DNA of 41,519 nucleotides from an uncultured Lachnospiraceae bacterium (GTDB taxonomy: Bacteria; Bacillota_A; Clostridia; Lachnospirales; Lachnospiraceae): the NCBI GenBank assembly GCA_905207905.1, contig CAJLNC010000015.1, positions 1-41,519 of the forward strand. The letters run 5' to 3'. Positions 25,293 through 32,296 of the stretch are shown piece after piece (position 1 is the first letter of the stretch; each line of letters opens with the position of its first letter). The notes beneath the pieces are model-generated. The model worked only from the letters and a program-made list of their open reading frames with translations. It did not search any database and was not told where the DNA came from. Made by a program: the position numbers and the translations under genes.

Positions 25293-25868
25293 CTACTGCT
25301 CCTGCCGTCCCAGAGCAAACGCCTTCTTATTCATCTCCAGGAATTTGGGCGGCACACATTCCTCTAATGCTTTCATCCACGCCTCCACAGGCGCATCAAA
25401 ATATTTGGACAGCCGTCCCATAAGCACCAGATTCACCGCCTTGGGAGAACCGGCCTCCATGGCTAGGGACAGGGCGTCAATGGCGTCTACATCCGCTCCC
25501 GCCTCCTGCATCTTTTCCACCAGCTTCTCCGGATACTGGGCAGCTCCAATGATAACGGGCATCGGATCAATCTCCTGAGTGGACAGGATAATCTTCCCGT
25601 CCTTCTTCAGGTAAGAGATCCATCTGGCTGCCTCCAGCTTTTCAAAGGAAATAATAAAGTCTGCCTCCCCTTTATCAATCACCGGCGAATAAACCTTATC
25701 TCCATACCGCACATAGGTCACAACGCTTCCGCCTCTCTGACTCATGCCATGAACCTCGGATACCTTTACGTCATATCCCTGGGACAAAAGCAGTCTTCCC
25801 AGCATTTTGCTCGCCAGCAAAGAGCCCTGTCCTCCAACGCCTACGATCATAATATTCTTTGTCATCAT
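25293..25868 (-). CDS. iorB: Indolepyruvate:ferredoxin oxidoreductase, beta subunit
   Basis: About 191 residues, the small gamma-domain subunit of IOR. It starts TKNIMIVGVGGQGSLLASKMLG, the conserved nucleotide/CoA-contact loop, and has VHGMSQRGGSV near residue 40 and NLVLMG later, all typical. Two adjacent ATGs exist (25868, 25865) after AAGGGGGA; the second is better spaced. The frame could be extended upstream into iorA but without a ribosome binding site. It starts 10 bases after the iorA stop. With IorA it oxidatively decarboxylates aryl pyruvates to aryl-acetyl-CoA, reducing ferredoxin. Confidence 0.94.
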   Translation of the reverse strand: MMTKNIMIVGVGGQGSLLASKMLGRLLLSQGYDVKVSEVHGMSQRGGSVVTYVRYGDKVYSPVIDKGEADFIISFEKLEAARWISYLKKDGKIILSTQEIDPMPVIIGAAQYPEKLVEKMQEAGADVDAIDALSLAMEAGSPKAVNLVLMGRLSKYFDAPVEAWMKALEECVPPKFLEMNKKAFALGRQEQ

Positions 25869-25878
25869 CCTATCCCCC

Positions 25879-27606
25879 TTACGCTTCCAGTGCGTCAAAT
25901 GCACAGAGCTGCTGACAGACTCCGCAGCCTACACAGAGGGTGGGATCAATGGCAGCCTTTTTATTTTTCATACTGATGGCCGGACAGCCCAGCTTCATGC
26001 ATTTCTTGCAGCCCCGGCATTTTTCCGGATCCGCCTTCAGAGCCGGTTTCGCTTTCACATACTTTAATAAAGCGCAGGGACGGCGGCTGATAATCACAGA
26101 AGGCTCCGGCGCTTCCAGTTCCTCCTTCAGTACCTGATCCATCTGGGCCAGATCATAGGGATCTACCACCCGCACACGATGGAATCCCATAGCCTTGCAC
26201 AGCGCCTCAAGATCAATCTTTCCCGCCGGATCTCCCTTGATATTGTATCCGGTGGTGGGATTCTGCTGATGTCCCGTCATTCCGGTAATCGAATTGTCTG
26301 CAATAATAATCGTGGAATTGCTCTGGTTGTAAGCCACATTGGCCAATCCCGTCATGCCGGAATGCATAAAGGTGGAATCGCCGATCACTGCCACCGTGCG
26401 TTTCTCACTCTCCTCTCCCAAAGCCTTGTTAAATCCATGGATGGAGCTGATGGAGGCTCCCATGCAGGCGTTCATCTCCATGGCATTCAGGGGCGCTGCC
26501 GCTCCCAGAGTGTAACAGCCGATATCTCCCAGCACCACACATTTATTTTTTGCCAGTGTATAAAACAAACCTCTGTGAGGACATCCTGCGCACATCACAG
26601 GAGGCCGCACCGGCATAGCTTCTTCCAGCTCAAGTCCTTCCGGCGCCCTCCTTCCCAGACGCTTGGCCAGAAAATTCTGAGAGAACTCTCCCTCCAGAGG
26701 CAGCAGATCCTTTCCAGATACTTCCAGACCCAGATTGCAGCAAAACTCCTCAATAAAGGGATCCAGCTCTTCCACCACCAGCACCTTCTCCATCCTCTCT
26801 GCAAAGGAACGAATCAACTTTTCCGGAAGCGGCCATACCATTCCCAACTTCAGAATGCTCACTTCCTCCCCGTAAACCTCTTTCACATACTGATAAGAGG
26901 TGGAGGACGTAATGATGCCAAGCTTGGTTCCATTCAGTTCCACCCTATTTAAAGGTGAAGTCTCCGCATACTCTGCCAGATCTCTCATCCGCTGCTCCAC
27001 AATGGGATGTTTTTTCCTTGCATTGGCCGGCATCATCACATTTTTTCCTATGTTTTTTTCATAGGGCCGCACCGGAGGCAAGCTCCGCTCTCCTGTCTCC
27101 ACAATACTCTGAGAATGGGAGATCCTGGTGCACATTTTAATAAATACCGGAGTATCAAATTGTTCAGACAGTTCAAACGCCAGCTTGGTGTACTCCAGAG
27201 CCTCCGACGAATCCGCGGGCTCCAGCATAGGCACCTTGGAAGCCTTGGCATAATGACGGGAATCCTGCTCATTCTGAGAAGAATGCATCCCTGCATCATC
27301 TGCTACTCCGATCACCATTCCTCCGTTCACTCCTATGTAAGAAATGGTAAACAGCGGATCTGCCGCCACGTTCAGCCCCACATGCTTCATTCCGCAAAAA
27401 CTTCTCTTTCCCGCAAGCGCTGCGCCAAAAGCCACTTCCATAGCCACTTTTTCATTGGGCGCCCACTCGCAGTACACCTCTTCATATTTTGCGATCTCCT
27501 CTGTAATCTCCGTGCTGGGTGTGCCCGGATAACTGGAAACCACACTGCAGCCTGCCTCGTAAAGTCCTCTGGCCACGGCCGCATTTCCCAACATCAGCTG
27601 TTTCAT
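25879..27606 (-). CDS. iorA: Indolepyruvate:ferredoxin oxidoreductase, alpha subunit
   Basis: 575 residues. The N-terminal domain holds SSYPGTPSTEI and the catalytic-site segment; the TPP-binding domain (about 345-500) has CAGCPHRG, GDIGCYTLG and GDSTFMHSG...NSITGMTGHQ. A C-terminal ferredoxin domain (about 525-575) binds two [4Fe-4S] clusters through CRGCKKC...CP and CVGCGVCQQLC. It catalyses ferredoxin-dependent decarboxylation of indole-, phenyl- and hydroxyphenyl-pyruvate made by transamination of aromatic amino acids. Its ATG overlaps the regulator's stop (ATGA), so the two are translationally coupled. Confidence 0.96.
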   Translation of the reverse strand: MKQLMLGNAAVARGLYEAGCSVVSSYPGTPSTEITEEIAKYEEVYCEWAPNEKVAMEVAFGAALAGKRSFCGMKHVGLNVAADPLFTISYIGVNGGMVIGVADDAGMHSSQNEQDSRHYAKASKVPMLEPADSSEALEYTKLAFELSEQFDTPVFIKMCTRISHSQSIVETGERSLPPVRPYEKNIGKNVMMPANARKKHPIVEQRMRDLAEYAETSPLNRVELNGTKLGIITSSTSYQYVKEVYGEEVSILKLGMVWPLPEKLIRSFAERMEKVLVVEELDPFIEEFCCNLGLEVSGKDLLPLEGEFSQNFLAKRLGRRAPEGLELEEAMPVRPPVMCAGCPHRGLFYTLAKNKCVVLGDIGCYTLGAAAPLNAMEMNACMGASISSIHGFNKALGEESEKRTVAVIGDSTFMHSGMTGLANVAYNQSNSTIIIADNSITGMTGHQQNPTTGYNIKGDPAGKIDLEALCKAMGFHRVRVVDPYDLAQMDQVLKEELEAPEPSVIISRRPCALLKYVKAKPALKADPEKCRGCKKCMKLGCPAISMKNKKAAIDPTLCVGCGVCQQLCAFDALEA

Positions 27607-27902
27607 ACTCCGTTCTCCTTTCTCTCTTTATCAAAAATCTCTCTCAGGCCATCCTCCCCGCTGGTAAGCATCCGCTTTACCCGGCTGATGGTGGCGCTGC
27701 TGGCGTGAATTTCACTGCCAATCTCCGTATACACCTTTCCTTCATACAGCATCTTGGCTACCATATAGCGCTGCTCCATGGCCGCCAGCTCCGCCGGACT
27801 GCACAGATCCAGGAAAAATCTCCTGCACTGCTCCACATTTTCCAGTTTCAGAATACTTTCGTACATTTCTGCACAATAATTCTGCTCCATTGCTTTTGAC
27901 AT
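27603..27902 (-). CDS. TrpR-like regulator, YerC/YecD family
   Basis: About 99 residues from ATG 27902, preceded by AGGAGG (12 bases) and GGGGTG (4 bases). The Trp-repressor-like helical fold is visible: LCSPAELAAMEQRYMVAKMLYEGKVYTEIGSEIHASSATISRVKRML, where the last part is the helix-turn-helix. The YerC/YecD family is related to TrpR but its ligand is generally unknown. Its 4-base overlap with iorA strongly suggests it controls this aromatic 2-oxoacid operon, perhaps in response to tryptophan or an indole product; that is inference. It is the promoter-proximal gene. Confidence 0.92.
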   Translation of the reverse strand: MSKAMEQNYCAEMYESILKLENVEQCRRFFLDLCSPAELAAMEQRYMVAKMLYEGKVYTEIGSEIHASSATISRVKRMLTSGEDGLREIFDKERKENGV

Positions 27903-28033
27903 AAGACACCCCTTCCTCCTACCGGTTCTGTATCCGGTAAAACAATTCTGCAAATCCTTATCATTCCCATTCCTCTGTCATACCACTATTTTGTCAACAC
28001 TGTTTTTCTTATGAATGGCAGCAAACTAATATT

Positions 28034-28062
28034 ATTTTAGCACACTTTTGTACTTTAAGCAA
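28034..28062 (-). promoter_or_regulatory. Promoter of the TrpR-like/iorAB/paaK operon with a dyad over the -10
   Basis: On the minus strand TTGCTT (28057-28062), 17-bp spacer, TAAAAT (28034-28039). A 15-bp dyad CTAATATTATTTTAG (28026-28040), with one mismatched pair, covers the -10 and is a candidate operator for the regulator encoded first in the operon. Confidence 0.55.
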
Positions 28063-28236
28063 TTAAACAATTAAATTTTTTCTGCTTTTTACACGGTATT
28101 CCTGACTGATCTTCTGAGATATTCTTTGCAGCCTGCTGTACTCTCAAATTTTGTAACAGAATCGAGCCCAGACTTTGCAGCCATACTCTGGAACATATCT
28201 GCGCCAAATTTGGGAGCGTACCTGCCTGTGTTTATC

Positions 28237-28265
28237 TTGACATCCCCCCGTAAATGGGCTATAAT
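28237..28265 (+). promoter_or_regulatory. Consensus promoter of the acyl-CoA synthetase gene
   Basis: TTGACA (28237-28242), exactly 17 bp, TATAAT (28260-28265): a perfect sigma-A promoter. The leader is about 135 nt and contains a 9-bp stem (ACAACGAAT 28319-28327 with ATTCGTTGT 28343-28351). The remainder of the gap 27903-28407 shows no gene. Confidence 0.85.
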
Positions 28266-28407
28266 TCACTTTAACACTAGAAAGAGAAAAAGCATTAAAT
28301 TTTTTGCTTTACACTAACACAACGAATCATACGTTCCTTTCTATTCGTTGTACTAGACACACCTATCTTTCTTAATAATTTTTTAATAATAAGTAAGGGG
28401 AAACGTC

Positions 28408-30066
28408 ATGCCGATTACTGACATATTGGAGCGAAACTGCCTGCTCTACGGGAATGAAACTTGTTTAGTGGAGATCAATCCGGAAATGAAAGAAAATCGC
28501 CGGATCACCTGGAAGGAGTACGAACTCATTGAATCCAGTTCTCCCTCCTACTATCGCAGGGAGATCACCTGGAATGTATTTAACGAAAAAGCCAACCGCT
28601 TTGCCAATATGCTTCTGGCCAGAGGGGTAAAAAAAGGAGATAAAGTGGGCATCCTGCTGATGAACTGTCTGGAATGGCTGCCCATTTATTTTGGCGTCTT
28701 AAAAACCGGAGCATTGGCTGTTCCCTTTAACTTCCGCTACACTGCCGAAGAGATCCAGTACTGCGCCGATCTGGCCCAGGTGGATGTTCTGGTATTCGGC
28801 CCGGAATTTATCGGCCGTATTGAGGATATTGCAGATTCCATCATTAAAAACCGGCTGCTATTCTATGTGGGCGCCAACTGTCCCTCCTTTGCAGAGGATT
28901 ACAATAGCTTGACCATTGATTATCCCAGCACCTCCCCCTGCATTCCCATTGATGATGAGGACGATGCTGTAATTTATTTCTCCTCCGGCACCACAGGCTT
29001 CCCAAAGGCCATCCTTCACAACCATACCAGTCTGATGCACGCTGCCAAGGTAGAACAAAACCACCACAGCCAGACCCATCAGGACGTGTTCCTCTGCATT
29101 CCTCCCTTGTATCACACCGGAGCCAAGATGCACTGGTTCGGTTCCTTCCTGGTGGGAGGAAAAGCGGTTCTGTTAAAGGGAACAAAGCCGGAATTCATTT
29201 TCGATGCCGTTTCCAAGGAAAAATGTACTATTGTATGGCTGCTGGTTCCCTGGGCCCAGGACATTCTGGACAATATTGACAGCGGTAAACTGAATCCTGC
29301 TGACTATGAACTGTCTCAGTGGCGTCTGATGCACATTGGCGCCCAGCCCGTGCCCCCAAGCCTCATTGAACGCTGGAAGGCGGTGTTTCCTAACCACCAG
29401 TACGATACCAACTATGGGCTCAGTGAATCCATTGGTCCAGGCTGCGTACATCTGGGCGTAGAAAATATTCACAAAGTGGGCGCTATTGGCATTCCCGGAT
29501 ACGGCTGGCAAACTCAGATCGTAAACGAGACTGGTATCCCGGTAAAACAGGGGCAGGTAGGCGAGCTTTGCGTCAAGGGCCCTGGCGTTATGACCTGCTA
29601 CTACCGGGATCAAAAGGCAACGGATGAAGTTTTAAAAGACGGCTGGCTCTATACTGGCGATATGGCAGAGCAGGACGCAGACGGCTTTATCTACCTGGTA
29701 GACCGCAAGAAGGATGTGATCATCTCCGGCGGCGAGAATATTTACCCGGTTCAGATCGAAGATTTTCTCCGCTCCCATTCTGCTATCAAGGACGCTGCGG
29801 TCATCGGCCTTCCCGACAAGCGTCTGGGTGAGATCACCTTGGCCATCATTGAATTTAAAGAGGGATGTTTCTGCACAGAGGAGGATATTCAGGATTTCTG
29901 TCGGCAGCTTCCCCGCTACAAGCGTCCCAGAAAAATCATCTTTGCCAACATTCCCAGAAATCCCACCGGCAAGATTGAAAAGCCCAAGCTGCGCAAAATG
30001 TACTGCGGCGAAAGCCTGGTGGCCTCCCAGATCGAAGCAGATAAACTGGGCCTAAAAATGGAGTAG
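28408..30066 (+). CDS. AMP-forming acyl-CoA synthetase (class I adenylate-forming)
   Basis: A 552-residue ligase that activates a carboxylic acid to acyl-AMP and then acyl-CoA. The ATP loop is SSGTTGFPK (192-200), followed by PPLYHTG, YGLSE (336-340), GWLYTGD, DRKKDVIISGGENIYP and the C-terminal NPTGKIEK with the catalytic lysine. The N-terminus contains an insertion of about 20 residues (around 38-55) between two copies of an R(R/E)ITW motif, which the usual family members lack. Substrate is unknown; a branched-chain, fatty or aromatic acid is possible. AAGGGG lies 7 bases before the ATG. It is divergent from the iorAB operon, with its own promoter. Confidence 0.88.
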   Translation: MPITDILERNCLLYGNETCLVEINPEMKENRRITWKEYELIESSSPSYYRREITWNVFNEKANRFANMLLARGVKKGDKVGILLMNCLEWLPIYFGVLKTGALAVPFNFRYTAEEIQYCADLAQVDVLVFGPEFIGRIEDIADSIIKNRLLFYVGANCPSFAEDYNSLTIDYPSTSPCIPIDDEDDAVIYFSSGTTGFPKAILHNHTSLMHAAKVEQNHHSQTHQDVFLCIPPLYHTGAKMHWFGSFLVGGKAVLLKGTKPEFIFDAVSKEKCTIVWLLVPWAQDILDNIDSGKLNPADYELSQWRLMHIGAQPVPPSLIERWKAVFPNHQYDTNYGLSESIGPGCVHLGVENIHKVGAIGIPGYGWQTQIVNETGIPVKQGQVGELCVKGPGVMTCYYRDQKATDEVLKDGWLYTGDMAEQDADGFIYLVDRKKDVIISGGENIYPVQIEDFLRSHSAIKDAAVIGLPDKRLGEITLAIIEFKEGCFCTEEDIQDFCRQLPRYKRPRKIIFANIPRNPTGKIEKPKLRKMYCGESLVASQIEADKLGLKME

Positions 30067-30377
30067 ATCTCAACCCCTGTGCCTATTGGCCCACAGCCAG
30101 CAGATTAAAACAGCTTTTCTATGATTTTAATATTTAATAACATTTAACCGTTCCGTTTACAGTAATACAGTTTGACAACAGCACCGTCGCCCTATTCAGA
30201 AAAAGGTAACTTTTTCTGAATAGGGCGACGATAATTTTTGATCAAAATTTTCCACTTTTACTCCATCATTTTTTTTAAGAAAAATCCCCATGCAAACTTC
30301 TCTGCTGAATATGGTCGCTTCAACAACCCTCTTCCTTTCCGTACATACGGATCACATAAACGAACAGACGGTTCTTC
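30067..30377. other. Intergenic region of 311 bp with a long palindrome
   Basis: AT-rich sequence without a gene. It contains the perfect 21-bp inverted repeat at 30185-30230, listed separately. Confidence 0.5.
30185..30230. terminator. Perfect 21-bp hairpin, probable bidirectional terminator
   Basis: CGTCGCCCTATTCAGAAAAA plus G (30185-30205) pairs perfectly with 30210-30230 around a four-base loop, GTAA. Only a short T tract (ATAATTTTT) follows. It lies between the converging acyl-CoA synthetase and PD-(D/E)XK genes. Confidence 0.65.
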
Positions 30378-31265
30378 TTATTTCAATGTGCTCACTGATT
30401 CTTCCAACCAATCCTCCACGATTTTCCGATTAATCTTAACTGCTTGGGCAATCTGCTCTATGGAAAATCCCATTTCCGCCAAAGAAAATACCGTCTCCTG
30501 CGCCTTTCTCCTCTCCCCTATTTCTATCCCATACTCTGTGCCTTCTTCATAGATCCGCTCCATTTCCTGACACATAAAATCAACTCCCTTCTCTGTCTCC
30601 TTCAACTGGCGCACCCGGCTCGCCAAAATTTCACTGTACATTTCATCTGCATTTTTGCAATGCAGGTCATGGAGCAGGTCTCCCAGTTCCGTGTCCTCCT
30701 GTACTGCAGAATTTACATATATGATATGAGCTTCATCCTCGAAAATCTGTCCTGTCTCTTCAATAGTTCTATTTACATGATAAATCGTAAATCCATGCCC
30801 CAAAACATCTTCCCTAGTGATAAATATCACATAGCTTTCTGGAAGTTCTTTAAATTCCTGCCCTGGATTTAAGATATCCATATCCAGTAATGCGCTGTGA
30901 TACCTTGCTCTTTTTGGTGCTGCGCCTTCCTTATCCTGCTGTATCTCAATATTAAACTGCTTGCCCTCCAAATCTCTTGCCACACAATCTAAAATGGCTG
31001 AACGTCCCTGTAAATTTTTATAATCCTTCTGTATTATTTGATCCGTGATCTTCAGATCCTTCTTTTGCAATATTACCTGCAGGACATATTCTGTGCATAT
31101 CTTTTCTTTTAAAACATTGCGCATAAATATATCACTCATAATTGTAAGATTTTTTAAAATCCCCTTATATTTTGCATATCTAATTTCCAGATTGTTTCCT
31201 AAAACTATTTTCCCTTTTGTCACCCTTATCTCCTCCTGCACTCTCGCCAGAGAAGCCTCTCTCAC
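30378..31265 (-). CDS. PD-(D/E)XK nuclease family protein (Rpn/transposase-like)
   Basis: 295 residues. The nuclease core is around residues 85-130: AILDCVARDLEGKQFNIEIQQDK, with Asp before the strand and the ExQ motif after it, then KRARYHSALLD. It matches a clostridial family labelled 'PD-(D/E)XK nuclease family transposase', related to recombination-promoting Rpn proteins. A helix-turn-helix-like tail (FSIEQIAQAVKINRKIVEDWL, about 265-286) ends it. The start is uncertain: GTG 31265 has AAAGG nearby; many relatives begin at the IMSDIFMRNV segment (ATG 31139), which lacks a ribosome binding site. A consensus promoter lies upstream. The surrounding DNA is AT-rich, suggesting acquisition. Confidence 0.75.
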   Translation of the reverse strand: MREASLARVQEEIRVTKGKIVLGNNLEIRYAKYKGILKNLTIMSDIFMRNVLKEKICTEYVLQVILQKKDLKITDQIIQKDYKNLQGRSAILDCVARDLEGKQFNIEIQQDKEGAAPKRARYHSALLDMDILNPGQEFKELPESYVIFITREDVLGHGFTIYHVNRTIEETGQIFEDEAHIIYVNSAVQEDTELGDLLHDLHCKNADEMYSEILASRVRQLKETEKGVDFMCQEMERIYEEGTEYGIEIGERRKAQETVFSLAEMGFSIEQIAQAVKINRKIVEDWLEESVSTLK

Positions 31266-31784
31266 AAACCTTTGCTTTCAGCCCATCTTACCATCATTCC
31301 TCTCTCGATACAAGACACAAGTTCCCTTCTTAAATAAAGGCTATAGGAATAACGTACATGAGACTGCCAGATTTGTATAAGCGTCTCCTCCTTAACCCAC
31401 ATTCACCTTTTTCTCAAAATCTATACCCTTCCATTTTATTTTATATTGTATAAAATAATTCTCTTTTTGTCAATTATATTTCTGGATAATCTTGTATATG
31501 TAGCAGTTCAGCACGAACAAATGGCATTGGCTGTTTCACAATTCTTTTCCCTGCTATTTTACTCTCATTGTAGTTATTCCATTTCTTCTATTTTGAAGCT
31601 ATAATGAGTTTTATATCCATTCATGCAAAATCATCTTGCACTTTATATGGTATTTTGTATACTGATAGAATCCCTGAGAAAAATTTAAAATGAATGCAAC
31701 AATTCCCTTGTTTTTTGACACTCTATTAATGAAACAAAAATTTTTGTTGAAGCAGCGCGCTTTAGAAATGCAGGAGGATATTAT
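31266..31784. other. Intergenic region of 519 bp between two divergent genes
   Basis: AT-rich. It holds the promoter of the PD-(D/E)XK gene and the leader of the sigma-factor gene. TTGACA at 31715-31720 and TGAAAC near 31729-31734 (an ECF-like -35) are possible elements for the sigma gene, but no matching -10 was found for either. No gene seen. Confidence 0.45.
31445..31473 (-). promoter_or_regulatory. Promoter of the PD-(D/E)XK gene
   Basis: On the minus strand TTGACA (31468-31473), 17-bp spacer, TACAAT (31445-31450). Confidence 0.75.
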
Positions 31785-32288
31785 ATGGAATACAGCACAG
31801 ATCTGGTAAACCAGGCAAGGCTTGGAGATGCCCACGCTTTTGCCCGGCTGTACGAAATGATTTATCAGGATTTGTACCGGTTTGCCCTTTATACATTAAA
31901 AAATACGCCGGATGCGGAGGATGCGGTCAGCGACACGGTGACAGACGCTTTTCGGCAGATCCGCTCTTTGAAAAAACCGGAGGCTTTTAAATCCTGGATG
32001 TTTAAGATTCTCACGAACAAATGCAAACAGAGACTAAAATCCTATCTGGACAAGACGGCAGAGCTTCCTGAGGATTTGGAGGCAGTCTCCCCGGATCTGA
32101 ACCGGAAGCTGGATGTCCAGGAAGCCTTCTGGGCTCTGGATGATGAAGCCAGAATGATTTTATCCCTCAATCTCTTTGCCGGGTATACCAGCAGTGAAAT
32201 CGGACAGCTTTTGAACTTAAATGAAAATACCGTCCGGTCTAAACAGAGCAGAGCCCTGAAAAAAATGCAGGAAAAATTGGCTGACTAA
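31785..32288 (+). CDS. ECF-type RNA polymerase sigma factor
   Basis: 167 residues. Region 2 (about 10-75) shows DAHAFARLYEMIYQDLYRFA, DAEDAVSDTVTDAF (the -10 recognition helix region) and SLKKPEAFKSWMFKI; region 4 (about 108-160) has DDEARMILSLNLFAGYTSSEIGQLLNLNENTVRSKQSRALKKM, a helix-turn-helix for the -35. AGGAGG lies 7 bases before the ATG. The next gene, 8-17 bases downstream, encodes a membrane protein with a cytoplasmic N-terminus and is the probable anti-sigma factor. Target promoters are unknown. Confidence 0.93.
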   Translation: MEYSTDLVNQARLGDAHAFARLYEMIYQDLYRFALYTLKNTPDAEDAVSDTVTDAFRQIRSLKKPEAFKSWMFKILTNKCKQRLKSYLDKTAELPEDLEAVSPDLNRKLDVQEAFWALDDEARMILSLNLFAGYTSSEIGQLLNLNENTVRSKQSRALKKMQEKLAD

Positions 32289-32296
32289 TAGAAAGG

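Noticed and set aside
25196..25318. N-terminal extension of phenylacetate-CoA ligase into the iorB end
   Set aside because: It overlaps iorB and lacks a ribosome binding site; the internal starts at 25210/25195 have strong ones.
27903..28030. T-box leader upstream of the TrpR-like regulator
   Set aside because: No specifier stem, T-box core sequence or terminator could be found in the leader.
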